DNA from: Actinopolymorpha alba DSM 45243
GTDB taxonomy: Bacteria > Actinomycetota > Actinomycetes > Propionibacteriales > Actinopolymorphaceae
Direction: 5' to 3'
Length of the DNA: 64,000 nucleotides
Assembly (NCBI RefSeq): GCF_000373925.1
Contig: NZ_KB892731.1
Coordinates: forward strand, 33,532-97,531
Numbering within the stretch: position 1 is the stretch's first letter; the number at the start of each line of letters is the position of its first letter. The position numbers were made by a program, and so were the translations under genes. The notes beneath the pieces were generated by a model. It saw nothing but the letters and a program-made list of their open reading frames with translations, ran no database searches and was not told where the DNA came from. Shown piece after piece: positions 43,750-52,328 of the stretch.

Positions 43750-43828
43750 ATTGATCACGAGCAGCTTGACTGTTTCCGCAGCGTTTCGTCCGCGTCACGG
43801 CACGTCAGGCCAACGAAGGGACGACCGC

Positions 43829-44533
43829 ATGTCGACCGAGCATGATCCTGCGGCCCTACATCTCTTCGCAGGTAGGGCTGGTGTTTCTCTGGGGCGCCGT
43901 CCTCGGGGTCATCACGCAGTGGTTTCTCAATATGGAGATCGGGCGAAACACGCTCGCGACCGGCGAAACCGCACTGACCGGATTCAGCCGGCTGTGGAAA
44001 CACTCGGGTCTCGTCTTCGCGATCATGACCTACTTCGCGAACCTCTGGCCTGGTTGGGCGACGAGTTCGGCGACGATGGTGACCGGCCAGTTCCCGGATC
44101 TCGAATTCGCACTGATGCTGGGTGCGATCGCCTACGCCGGGGCGGGTGGTGGCCAGAATCTCTGCCAGAGCAACTGGATCCGCGACAAGCAGTTCGGCAT
44201 GGGTGCGTACGTCCCGCGCCTGGTGAGCCCGATCACCGGCCAGGACGAAGCCGCGTCCGCCACCGGTTACGTCTTCGCGCCAACGCAAGGAAACCTTGCC
44301 CGCTGCTGGCCGGCGTCACCCAGCCCCTCGTGCTGCTCGTCATCTCCTCCTGCGTGAGCGGCGTCATGATGGCCATCTACGGCGTACTCCTCATCGTCAT
44401 GAACAAACGGGCACTGCCCCGGCCGATCCAGATCAGGCGGTTCCGCACCGTCATGATCGCCCTGGCGGTGGCCTTCTACGGGACACTTGGCATGATCACG
44501 ATCGTTCAGCAGGGCCAGAAGCTGTTCGAGTGA
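43829..44533 (+). pseudogene. Nramp-like divalent metal/solute permease, decayed
   Basis: The start MSTEHDPAAL (frame of ATG 43829) breaks off and the sequence resumes in another frame at about 43845: RPYISSQVGLVFLWGAVLGVITQWFLNMEI, TLATGETALTGFSRLWKH, YFANLWPGWATSSATMV, GGGQNLCQSNWIRDK. Near 44285 the frame changes again to PLVLLVISSCVSGVMMAIYGVLLIVMNKRALP through GQKLFE. Segments look like an SLC11/Nramp-type membrane protein with an N-terminal and an internal deletion, about 230 of the expected 450 or more residues. It is likely nonfunctional; family assignment is moderate. Confidence 0.65.
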
Positions 44534-45390
44534 ACGAATCGACCGGCGCGGCTCGTCGGCAGGAAGGACAGCGCCCCGTGAGCCCGCACACCCGCGACAG
44601 CCTCGCCGCCCACCTGCTCGACGAGATCCTCGCTGGGCGGCTCGCCTCGGGAGCCAGGCTCCCGCCCGAACGCACGCTCGCCAGGACGTTCGGCTTGTCC
44701 CGCCCGATGGTGCGGGAGGTGCTCCGCGGGCTGGCCGAGCGCGGCTTCGTCGACATCGTGCCGTCTCGCGGCACCTTCGTCCGTGAGCCGCGCTCGACCG
44801 ACGGCGCACGCTCGCTTGACACGTCGTACCGCCGGCGGAACACCTCGGTTCGCGAACTCCTCGAGACCCGCATGATGGTGGAGGCGTACTCCGCGAGGCT
44901 CGCGGCCTGCCACGCGACCGACACGGAGATCCGGGCGATGCGGCGCTGCCTGGACGACTTCGCCACCACCCGGCGGGTGCTCGAGCGGGCCCGGCTCGAC
45001 CTCGCCTTCCACGCGCTCGTCGTCCGAGCAGGTCACAACACCGTGATCGAGACGATGTACGCCTCGATCACGAGCCTGACCTTCGAGTTGATGCTGCGCA
45101 GCCTCTCTGACCGGCAGGCGCGCCAGGCCAGCATCAGCCAGCATGACGAGGTGTGGCAGGCGATCCGCGACCGCGACCCCGACCGGGCCTACGCCGCCAT
45201 GCGAGAGCACCTCGACCTCACCCGGCAGCTGTACGCCAAGGACCTCGAGCGCCGGGTCGACCAGCTTGCGCTACGCGAACTCCAACGGATGCTCGGCCCT
45301 TCGGTCACCCTGGAAGGAATCCTGGACGACGTGGCCCGGCGCCACGCCGCGTTCCAGAACGCTCCTGGCGTGGCGGACGAGCTCAGCTGA
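44530..45390 (+). CDS. FadR-family (GntR) transcription regulator
   Basis: About 286 residues. The N-terminal winged helix is LLDEILAGRLASGARLPPERTLARTFGLSRPMVREVLRGLAERGFVDIVPSRGTFV. The C-terminal FCD domain shows RELLETRMMVEAYSARLAA, DLAFHALVVRAGHN and SISQHDEVWQAIRDRDPDRAYAAMREHL, with Asp/His residues that hold a metal and ligand in FadR-C proteins. It likely responds to a sugar acid and controls the neighbouring KDG operon. GTG 44530 overlaps the pseudogene stop (GTGA); GTG 44578, behind AAGGA, is the alternative. Confidence 0.87.
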   Translation: MNESTGAARRQEGQRPVSPHTRDSLAAHLLDEILAGRLASGARLPPERTLARTFGLSRPMVREVLRGLAERGFVDIVPSRGTFVREPRSTDGARSLDTSYRRRNTSVRELLETRMMVEAYSARLAACHATDTEIRAMRRCLDDFATTRRVLERARLDLAFHALVVRAGHNTVIETMYASITSLTFELMLRSLSDRQARQASISQHDEVWQAIRDRDPDRAYAAMREHLDLTRQLYAKDLERRVDQLALRELQRMLGPSVTLEGILDDVARRHAAFQNAPGVADELS

Positions 45391-46138
45391 AGTACGTACC
45401 CCCGTTGAGGTCGAGCACCGCACCAGTGGTGAACGCCCCGAGATCCGAAGCCAGGTAGAGCACGGCGCCGGCCACGTCGTCGGGGAAGCCCGCGCGCCGC
45501 AGCGGGGTGCTGTCAACCGCGGCTTGCTGTTCCGCCGCCGGCGTGAATGCCTCGTGGAACGGCGTGTCGAGGATCAGCCCGGGCGCGACGGCGTTGACCG
45601 TGATGCCGCGCGGGCCGAGTTCCTTCGCCAGCCCGCGGGTCAACCCGTGCATACCGGCCTTCGCGGCGGCGTACGCGACCGCACCCCGACCGCCGCCGTT
45701 GCGGGCGGCGAGGGAGGAGATGTTGATGATCCGGCCGTTGTCCGGCAGGTGTCGCAACGCTGAACGCGAGCAGGCGAACGCGCTGAACAGGTTGACATCG
45801 ATGACCTGATGCCAGTGCTCGTCGGTCATCGTCGCGATCGGCGTACGTCCGATGAGGCCGCCGGCGTTGTTGACCAGGATGGTGAGCTGCCCACCCAATG
45901 CCGCGGCCGCCTCGTCGATCACCTGGTCGACCTGGCCGCTGTCCGTGGCGTCCAGTTCGTACGCCGCTGACCTTCGGCCGAGGTCGGCGATCTCCTTCGC
46001 GACCTGCGCGCCGTCGTGGCTGCGGTAGGTCACCGCCACGTCGGCGCCGGCGGCGGCCAGCGCCAGCGCCACGCCTCTGCCGATACCGGTCGCTCCGCCG
46101 GTGACGAGCGCGGACTTTCCGCTGAGGTCGAGCTCCAT
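45383..46138 (-). CDS. short-chain dehydrogenase/reductase
   Basis: The 251-residue classical SDR has SALVTGGATGIGRGVALALA (cofactor motif TGxxxGxG), ILVNNAGGLIG, IINISSLAARNGGGRGAVAYAAAKAGMHGLTRGLAKELGPRGITVNAVAPGLI with Ser-Tyr-Lys catalytic residues, and a glycine-rich tail (LDLNGGTYFS). AAAGGTGA lies just upstream of ATG 46138. It overlaps the convergent regulator by eight bases. Given its neighbours it may act on a keto-sugar acid, but the family is too broad to decide. Confidence 0.87.
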   Translation of the reverse strand: MELDLSGKSALVTGGATGIGRGVALALAAAGADVAVTYRSHDGAQVAKEIADLGRRSAAYELDATDSGQVDQVIDEAAAALGGQLTILVNNAGGLIGRTPIATMTDEHWHQVIDVNLFSAFACSRSALRHLPDNGRIINISSLAARNGGGRGAVAYAAAKAGMHGLTRGLAKELGPRGITVNAVAPGLILDTPFHEAFTPAAEQQAAVDSTPLRRAGFPDDVAGAVLYLASDLGAFTTGAVLDLNGGTYFS

Positions 46139-46180
46139 GCGAATCACCTTTCTGTACGGCGATGTGGCCGTGGACGTCGG

Positions 46181-47191
46181 CTAGGCGAGGACGGTGACGG
46201 AGGCCGCGGGTACGGCGTACCGCAAGGGTTCCTTGCGCAGGAAGCGCACGATCTCCGAGACCATCGCATCCCCCTGGCGGCGGTGCGAGTCGAGCGTGTG
46301 CCCAGCCGTGTGCGGCGAGATGATCGCGTTCGGCACCTTCCGCCATTCGCTGTCTGGCGGCAGTGGCTCACTGGGGAACACGTCGAGGGTCGCCGTGATC
46401 CGGCCCGCCTGCAACTCGGCCAGCAGCGCGTCCGGCTCGACCAGACCACCACGCGCGCTGTTGACCAGCAAGGCGCCGTCCCGCATCAGGCGGAGCTCCC
46501 GCGCGCCCAACAGATTGCGAGTTTCCGGCAGGAGTGGCGCGTGGAGGGTGACCACCTCGCTGCGCCGGAGGAGGTCGTCGAGATCGAGCAACTCAACACC
46601 GAGGGCATCCGCCTGCTCGCTGGACAGCAGCGGATCACTGACCAGGATGGTGGCACCGAACGCCCGTAGGAGCTGGATCACCGCCTGGCCGGTGCGGCTC
46701 GCGCCCACCACGCCGACGGTGCGCGCCCCGAGCAGCCGTCCGGGATGCTCGGTGCGGAGGTCGCCCCACGCAGCGCCGTTGCGGAGCCCCTGGTCATGGC
46801 GGTGGAGTTCGCGCAGGCTGGAAAGCATCTGGAGGACGACGAGTTCGGCCACTGAGTCGGCGATCAGAGCCGCTGCCTGGCAGACGATGAGCCGATCACC
46901 GACCGCCTCCTGGGGAACGAGGTTGCGGATACTTCCGGCCGAGTGCGCGACGAGCCGCAGCGACGGGCAGGCCTGGAGCACCTCCGCGTCCAACCGCGGC
47001 GTCCCCCATCCGGTCAGGCAGGCTTCCGCACCGTCCAGGAGAGCGGGAAGGTCCCACGTGTCCGGCGTTCCGGTTGCCTGGCGTACGTCCGCCACCGCCC
47101 CCAGCCGCTGCTCGGCCTCGCCGGTGAGGACCATCGCGCGGGTGGCCTCGGACAGGAGAACCGCCACCCGGGCGCGGGAATCGCTCGTCAT
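46181..47191 (-). CDS. D-isomer-specific 2-hydroxyacid dehydrogenase
   Basis: The 336-residue product has the NAD domain RTVGVVGASRTGQAVIQLLRAFGATILVSDP (GxxxxG variant), HAPLLPETRNLLGARELRLMRDGALLVNSARGGLVEPDALLAEL with the catalytic Arg, and ATLDVFPSEPLPPDSEWRKVPNAIISPHTAGHT with Glu and His of the active site. The typical GxGxxG is degenerate (VGASRTG). GGAG lies five bases before ATG 47191. It is part of the LacI-led operon. Confidence 0.85.
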   Translation of the reverse strand: MTSDSRARVAVLLSEATRAMVLTGEAEQRLGAVADVRQATGTPDTWDLPALLDGAEACLTGWGTPRLDAEVLQACPSLRLVAHSAGSIRNLVPQEAVGDRLIVCQAAALIADSVAELVVLQMLSSLRELHRHDQGLRNGAAWGDLRTEHPGRLLGARTVGVVGASRTGQAVIQLLRAFGATILVSDPLLSSEQADALGVELLDLDDLLRRSEVVTLHAPLLPETRNLLGARELRLMRDGALLVNSARGGLVEPDALLAELQAGRITATLDVFPSEPLPPDSEWRKVPNAIISPHTAGHTLDSHRRQGDAMVSEIVRFLRKEPLRYAVPAASVTVLA

Positions 47192-47215
47192 CCGTACTCC
47201 TTCGTGCTCAGGCTC

Positions 47216-47944
47216 TCAGGACTGGCTGGGATACAGGAGAAGTTCGGGCACGTGTGCGCGTGCCGGCAAAGCCATTACCGCCAGGCACATGCGGGCGACG
47301 TCCTCCGGCCGCAGGGCCTTGGCCAGCATCTCGGCCGTCGGTGGGGTGGGACGCCTTTCGACCAGGGGCGTGTCGGTGAAACCGGGATAGAGGACCGAGA
47401 CGCGCACACCGTTCGCGCGTTCTTCCTCCATCGTCGCGTGTGCCAGGGCCGCGACACCCGCCTTGCTGGCTTGGTATCCCACCCCGGAGACATCGGGCTT
47501 CTTCGCGGCCGAGGAGGAGATGTGGAGCAGGAGGCCGTCGCCTTGCGCCCGGAACACCGGCAGCACCGCCTGGGTGAGCACGAACGCCGCGTCGAGGTTG
47601 GTCGAGATGAGGTCGCGCCAACCCTCCATTGACAGGGCGGTGAGAGCGCGTTCCTTGAGATTGGTTCCGACACTGTTGAGGAGAATGTCGAGCCGGCCGA
47701 AACGCTCGACCGCCGCCGCGACCGCGGCCGCCGCGGCATGTGGATCGGTGGCATCGCCGGTGACACCGACCGCCTCGCCACCATCGCCGGTGATCGCCTT
47801 CTCCACCTCGGCCAGCGCCTCCGCCCGGCGGGCGAAGAGCACCAGCCTGGCACCCGCAGCAGCCGCCGCGAGCGCCGTCGCGCGGCCCATGCCGCTGCTC
47901 GCACCGGCGACCACGATCACCTTGCCCGCAAGCTCGTTGGCCAT
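47216..47944 (-). CDS. short-chain dehydrogenase/reductase
   Basis: The 242-residue SDR shows VIVVAGASSGMGRATALAAA, LDILLNSVGTN (replacing NNAG), LLHISSSAAKKPDVSGVGYQASKAGVAALAHATMEEERANGVRVSVLYPGFTDTPLV with the Ser-Tyr-Lys triad. Its ATG overlaps the stop of the sugar isomerase gene (TGATG), so the two are translationally coupled. It is probably a dehydrogenase for the pathway of the LacI operon. Confidence 0.87.
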   Translation of the reverse strand: MANELAGKVIVVAGASSGMGRATALAAAAAGARLVLFARRAEALAEVEKAITGDGGEAVGVTGDATDPHAAAAAVAAAVERFGRLDILLNSVGTNLKERALTALSMEGWRDLISTNLDAAFVLTQAVLPVFRAQGDGLLLHISSSAAKKPDVSGVGYQASKAGVAALAHATMEEERANGVRVSVLYPGFTDTPLVERRPTPPTAEMLAKALRPEDVARMCLAVMALPARAHVPELLLYPSQS

Positions 47945-48795
47945 CACGAGACCACCTCGGCGGCCTGGACGGAGGCCGAACTGCCTGCTGTCAGGAGTCG
48001 CTTGACATAGCGGAGGTCGGTGCGGGTCTGGTCGAGCACCTGCGGGTACGGCAGGTGGTAGTGGCTGTGCAGCGACAGCGGGCCGGCGTACTCGATCCCG
48101 TTGAGATACGCCAGGATGTCGGGCCACGGCACCATGCCGTCCGCAAGGCCGAGCCAGTCCGACCGCCACCCGCGTTGGCCGGAGTCCGCTGTCTCGCCGG
48201 CGAACCACCCGCCGTTCTTCACGCCCACGCAGGCAAGCCACGGCCCCAGCAGGTCGAAGGTCAGGCGCCAGTCCTCGCGGCCGTCCTGCACCGCCTGGTT
48301 TCCGGGGTCGGGATAGGCGCCGAGTTGCGCGGGAAGGTGGCCGTCGAGCAATGCTCGGGTCAGGGCCCCGGAGGAATGGATCGTCCCACCGTGCAGCTGG
48401 ATGGCGAGCCGGACTCCGTGGCGGGCCGCGAGATCGACCAGCTGGGCAAGGTGTTCGCGGGCCTCGTCCTTGACGCTGGCGTACGGCCGGGTTCCGTCGT
48501 ACTTCCAGTATCCAAGGCGGACGAGCTCGATGCCGGCGTCCGCGCAGGCGCCCAACACCTTGTCCGCCGGAAACGCAGCCGGATCGGCAAGGTCGGTGGT
48601 CGCCATCGGGACGGAGAGGCCGTTGTTTCGCAGGCGATCGGCGGCTTGGGCGATCTGGTCGGCGCTTTCGGGATCGACGGTGAATCCTGGCCGGATCAGC
48701 AGGTCGATGCCGTCGAAGCCGAGGTCGGCGGCCGTATCGGCGATCTCGCCAACCGGCCGATCCTCGAACAGCTTCGTGAAGAGAACGGTCTGCAT
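47944..48795 (-). CDS. sugar phosphate isomerase/epimerase (xylose isomerase-like TIM barrel)
   Basis: The 283-residue AP-endonuclease-2-like TIM barrel has ADTAADLGFDGIDLLIRPGF, GIELVRLGYWKYDG, RHGVRLAIQLHGGTIHSSG, GAYPDPGNQAVQDG, LACVGVKNGGWF and YAGPLSLHSHYHLP. Asp, His and Glu residues at the barrel mouth would bind a metal. It likely interconverts a keto-sugar or its acid. It overlaps both neighbours as TGATG, forming a tight lacI-isomerase-SDR unit. Confidence 0.82.
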   Translation of the reverse strand: MQTVLFTKLFEDRPVGEIADTAADLGFDGIDLLIRPGFTVDPESADQIAQAADRLRNNGLSVPMATTDLADPAAFPADKVLGACADAGIELVRLGYWKYDGTRPYASVKDEAREHLAQLVDLAARHGVRLAIQLHGGTIHSSGALTRALLDGHLPAQLGAYPDPGNQAVQDGREDWRLTFDLLGPWLACVGVKNGGWFAGETADSGQRGWRSDWLGLADGMVPWPDILAYLNGIEYAGPLSLHSHYHLPYPQVLDQTRTDLRYVKRLLTAGSSASVQAAEVVS

Positions 48796-49889
48796 CAGTG
48801 GGCGCTCCGATGGTCGTTCGCGGGAAGGGTGGTGGCGAAGGCGGCCGTTGACGCGCGTGCGACCAGCTGTGGCGGCATCACGGCCGAGATTGGTTGCTCG
48901 TCTTCGTTCTCGTCGCCGGTGTCCCGCCGGATCGCTTCGATCGCGAAGCGAGCCATGTCGTCGAGCGGTTGCCGGACGGTCGTCAGGGGCGGGTTGAAGA
49001 GTGGGGCGAGGACGATGTCGTCGAAGCCGACGACCGAAAGGCCATGGTGCTCGCCGGGTATCGCCAGGCCGGCTGCCCGGGCGGTGGCGCAGGCCCCGAT
49101 CGCGTACATGTCGTTGATGGTCACGACCGCCGACGGCGGCTCCGGGAGGTCGAGCAGGGCCGCCATGCCCTGCCGGCCGAGTTCGGCGCTGTCAATGTCG
49201 CCGTACCCGTTGCCCTCGCCGGCCCAGACGAGTTCGTCGCGGAAGGGAACGCCCGCCCGCTCCAGCGCCGCGCGGTACCCCGCAAGGCGTCGTTGACGGC
49301 TCACGGTGGCGATCGCGCCGGAGATGAAGCCGATCCGGCGATGGCCGAAAGCGAGCAGATGCTCGGTCGCCAGCTGGCCGCCGAGCAGGTTGTCGACGCT
49401 GACGCTTGCCAGGTTGGGCGGGTCGGCGGGTTGGCGTTCCCGGTCGAACGCCACCAGCCGCAGGCCGCGCTCCATCAGCGGTCGCAGGTGATCCAGCGAT
49501 AGCAGGGACGTGCCGATGATGACCGCGCGGATGCCGCCGGCCCAGAGTTCGTCGACGTACGCGCGTTCGCGCTCCGGATCGCGTTCGCTGTTACACAGAA
49601 GCACCTGGTCGCCGTGCCGCATCGCCACGGACTCGACCGCGCGGGCGAAGCTGCCCCAGAACGGGTTCGCGACGGACGGAACGACGAGGCCGAACGCCTG
49701 GGCCTGACCGGTCCGCAACTGCCGGGCGACCCGGCTCGGGCGGTAGCCGAGCTCGTCGATCGCGCGGGTGATCCGCGCTTTGGTCCGTGGTCGCATCCGG
49801 CCGTCACGGCCGTTGAGGAGATTCGAGACCGTGCTCGGCGAGACGCGCGCGGCCTGCGCGACATCCCGGATCGTCACCTCCCGCTTCAT
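48795..49889 (-). CDS. LacI-family transcription repressor
   Basis: The 364-residue product has the DNA-binding domain TIRDVAQAARVSPSTVSNLLNGRDGRMRPRTKARITRAIDELGYRPSRVARQL, with the hinge helix region at the end, and a periplasmic-binding-type ligand domain from about residue 65 (AFGLVVPSVANPFWGSF to SVVGFDDIVLAPLFNPPLTTVRQP). It is the first gene of the operon to 46181, and two TGTAACG-type half-symmetric operators lie 26-53 bases upstream of its ATG, so autoregulation is likely. Confidence 0.92.
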   Translation of the reverse strand: MKREVTIRDVAQAARVSPSTVSNLLNGRDGRMRPRTKARITRAIDELGYRPSRVARQLRTGQAQAFGLVVPSVANPFWGSFARAVESVAMRHGDQVLLCNSERDPERERAYVDELWAGGIRAVIIGTSLLSLDHLRPLMERGLRLVAFDRERQPADPPNLASVSVDNLLGGQLATEHLLAFGHRRIGFISGAIATVSRQRRLAGYRAALERAGVPFRDELVWAGEGNGYGDIDSAELGRQGMAALLDLPEPPSAVVTINDMYAIGACATARAAGLAIPGEHHGLSVVGFDDIVLAPLFNPPLTTVRQPLDDMARFAIEAIRRDTGDENEDEQPISAVMPPQLVARASTAAFATTLPANDHRSAH

Positions 49890-49914
49890 GCCCTCACCCC
49901 CGAGCGCCGATTGG

Positions 49915-49942
49915 TGTAACGATGCACGAATGTAACGTTGCA
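49915..49942. promoter_or_regulatory. two tandem LacI-type operators
   Basis: TGTAACGATGCA (49915-49926) and TGTAACGTTGCA (49931-49942) are near-palindromes with a central CG, the typical LacI-family layout. Their centres are 16 bp apart, roughly one and a half helical turns. They sit directly upstream of the lacI gene start at 49889. Confidence 0.6.
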
Positions 49943-50067
49943 CCAGCGCATGGTCACGTCCTTCGTCCGGATCCGGCAGCCCTCTCAGCCCTCTCAGCCC
50001 TCTCCGCCCTCGACCTTCGGCCGTCCGCCTCTTTGCCCTCTGCCCGGGCTGGGCCACCGCGGCCGCC

Positions 50068-50134
50068 CCGTGATCATGATCTTGTCCATGAAGGGTTTCG
50101 GGACGTATAGCCCTATCTGGCTTCATGATCACGG
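50068..50134. repeat. inverted repeat CCGTGATCATGA / TCATGATCACGG
   Basis: The perfect 12-bp arms at 50068-50079 and 50123-50134 enclose a 43-base loop with further pairing (ATGAAG/CTTCAT, GGGAC/...CCC). It lies in the 361-bp gene-free gap 49943-50303 downstream of the operators. That gap otherwise has a short CTCTCAGCC tandem run (about 49980-50010) and nothing recognisable. The form suggests a REP-like element or terminator. Confidence 0.6.
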
Positions 50135-50303
50135 AACGCAGGGCCTGAGAGCGGGCCCTGCGGCAGGTCCAGGCGCCGAGACAGAGACGTCAAGGAATGC
50201 TTGCAGTCAAACACCGTGCGACACATAGCAACCAGCCCGCCGCGACGCGCGCGTAATCGCGGTACCGCTGCGGAGCCGGCTCGCGCTACGGCATGCTGGC
50301 GGC

Positions 50304-50728
50304 ATGGCCAGGATGACCCGCGAGGAAGCTCTGAGGTTCCTCGCGGAAGGCGCGCGTACCGGTCACCTCGCTACCGCGACCCGTTCCGGCTCACCGCACG
50401 TGGCACCGGTCTGGTTCGTGGTCAGTGACGGCGACATCGTGTTCACCACCGGCCGCGACACGGTCAAGGGCCGCCACCTTCGGGCCAATCCGCGAGCCGC
50501 CCTCACCGCCGACGACAGGACTACCCCCACACGTTCGTCGTTGTCCGTGGACCGGTCAGCCTTGACGAGCACGCGGCCGATCTACTGACCTGGACGACCA
50601 GGCTCGCCTCGCGGTATGTCCCGGCCGGCCGGGGCGAGGAGTACGGCAGGCGCAATGCGGTCGAGGGCGAGCTCCTCTGCCGGCTGCGGCCGGAGCGGGT
50701 CGCCGGAGTACACGACATCGCACTCTGA
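50304..50728 (+). pseudogene. PPOX-class (F420/FMN-dependent) oxidoreductase, frameshifted
   Basis: From ATG 50304 the frame has EEALRFLAEGARTGHLATATRSGSPHVAPVWFVVSDGDIVFTTGRDTVKGRHLRANPRAALTADDR, a split-barrel flavin or F420-binding fold. After about 50519 the homologous sequence continues in another frame as DYPHTFVVVRGPVSL, HAADLLTWTTRLASRYVP and LCRLRPERVAGVHDIAL to TGA 50728. One missing base in a G run (GG where GGG is expected) explains it. The gene would otherwise be about 142 residues, normal for the family. A sequencing error is possible. Confidence 0.8.
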
Positions 50729-50770
50729 GGCAGCGGAGCCGGCGCGTGAGGTCACGGCCGTTAGACCCGA

Positions 50771-50815
50771 GTTGTCAGAGGTTTCTCGGTCTCTTAGCGA
50801 GAAACCTCTGACAAC
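50771..50815. terminator. 18-bp perfect hairpin between convergent genes
   Basis: Arms 50771-50788 (GTTGTCAGAGGTTTCTCG) and 50798-50815 pair perfectly around a 9-base loop. Lying between the PPOX gene (plus) and the dehydrogenase gene (minus), it can terminate both; no T tract follows, as usual in high-GC genomes. Confidence 0.65.
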
Positions 50816-50837
50816 CCGGCAATGGGACGGCGCGGGC

Positions 50838-52328
50838 TCAGGCCTTCACGTCGTCCGTCGTCAAGACGTTGTTGACGCGGCGCGGGATGCCGAGGAGGTT
50901 CTCGTCACGGAGCGCCTCCGGCAGCGCGGCCTGCGGCATGCTCTGGTAGCTCACCGGGCGCAGGAACCTCCGGATCGCGGTCGTACCCACCGACGTGTGG
51001 ATCGACGCGGTGGTCGCCGGCCACGAACCGCCGTGGTGCATGGCGTACGTCACCGAAACGCCGGTCGGCCAGCCATTCCACAGCAGCCGGCCAGCGCGGT
51101 CGCGGAGCACGTCGAGCAGTGGCGCCACGGCGTCCGCCTCCGACTCCTCGCCCTGCACGGTCGCGGTGAGGTTGCCCGCGAACGCCGACGCCGCCGCGAG
51201 AAGTTCGTCGTCCTCTGCGTACTCCACGACCAGGGACACCGGCCCGAAGCACTCCTCCAGCAGCGCGTCGGCGTGCTCGAGCAGCACCGGCACCGTCGTC
51301 TTGACCAGGCTGGGCGCGGTCACGAGTCCGTCAGCCGCGCCGTCGACGAGGACAGACACGCCGGGGACGGCGGCCAGGCGTTCGAGGCCGTCGGAGTAGC
51401 CCTCGGCGATCCGGCCGTTCAGCAGCGGCGCGGGGTTGATGCCGCGCACCGCCGACACGATCGTCTCGTCAAGACCGTGACCCGCCGGGAGGAACAGCAG
51501 CCCCGGCTTGGTGCAGAACTGCCCGACCCCCAGCGTGAACGACGCCGCGTAGCCGGAGGCGATCTCCTCACCCCGCGCCGCCAGCGCGCCGGGCGTCACG
51601 AACACCGGGTTGAGGCTGCCCAACTCGCCGTAGAACGGAATCGGGTCCGGCCGCGACGACGCCAGCTCGAACAACGCCCGCCCACCCGGAATCGACCCGG
51701 TGAACGATCCCGCCTTGATCCGGGGATCCTTCAACGCGGCGACCCCGCAGTCGAACCCGAACACCACCGCGAACGTCCCGATCGGCGCCCCACCGTCAAC
51801 CAGCGCTTGCGCTACGACCTCGCCGGTACGGAGGGACAGCCGTGGGTGCCCGGAGTGGGCCTTCACGATCACTGGGGAGCCGGCCGCCAGCGCGGCCGCG
51901 GTGTCGCCACCCGCGACGCTGAACGCGAACGGGAAGTTGCTCGCCGCGTAAACCAGAGCGGGTCCGAGCGGCACGAGCATCCGCCGCAGGTCGGGGCGTG
52001 GGCCCATGCCCCAGTCGGGGTCGGCGGGGTCGATGTAGGCCTCGAGGTACGACCCCTCCTCCAGGACCTCGCCGAACAACCGCAGCTGGAACGTCGTACG
52101 CGCCAACTCCCCGCGCAGGCGCGCCTCGGGCAGGTGCGACTCCTCCATCGCGAGCGGCACGAGTTTGTCGGCCGCGGCGTCGAGGGCGTCGGCCACGCCG
52201 CGGAGCAGCGCGGCGCGCTCGGCCGGACGCAGGTCAGCCAGCGGACGGGCCGCCTCGGCGGCCGACGCGAGGACGCCTTCGAGCTCCTCCGGGGTGGTGT
52301 TGGAGATGACGGTGTCGGGCTGGGTCAT
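50838..52328 (-). CDS. aldehyde dehydrogenase, 2-oxoglutarate-semialdehyde type
   Basis: The 496-residue NAD(P)-dependent aldehyde dehydrogenase has VYAASNFPFAFSVAGGDTAAALAAGSPVIVKAHSGHP, SFTGSIPGGRALFELA (cofactor), ELGSLNPVFV with the general-base Glu, and GVGQFCTKPGLLF with the catalytic Cys. The Asn-Phe-Pro variant NFPFAFS and the ELGSLNP motif are features of the 2,5-dioxovalerate dehydrogenase (KGSADH) group. Its ATG overlaps the stop of the FAH-fold gene (ATGA), giving the last two steps of a Weimberg-type pentose or uronate pathway ending in 2-oxoglutarate. Confidence 0.88.
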   Translation of the reverse strand: MTQPDTVISNTTPEELEGVLASAAEAARPLADLRPAERAALLRGVADALDAAADKLVPLAMEESHLPEARLRGELARTTFQLRLFGEVLEEGSYLEAYIDPADPDWGMGPRPDLRRMLVPLGPALVYAASNFPFAFSVAGGDTAAALAAGSPVIVKAHSGHPRLSLRTGEVVAQALVDGGAPIGTFAVVFGFDCGVAALKDPRIKAGSFTGSIPGGRALFELASSRPDPIPFYGELGSLNPVFVTPGALAARGEEIASGYAASFTLGVGQFCTKPGLLFLPAGHGLDETIVSAVRGINPAPLLNGRIAEGYSDGLERLAAVPGVSVLVDGAADGLVTAPSLVKTTVPVLLEHADALLEECFGPVSLVVEYAEDDELLAAASAFAGNLTATVQGEESEADAVAPLLDVLRDRAGRLLWNGWPTGVSVTYAMHHGGSWPATTASIHTSVGTTAIRRFLRPVSYQSMPQAALPEALRDENLLGIPRRVNNVLTTDDVKA

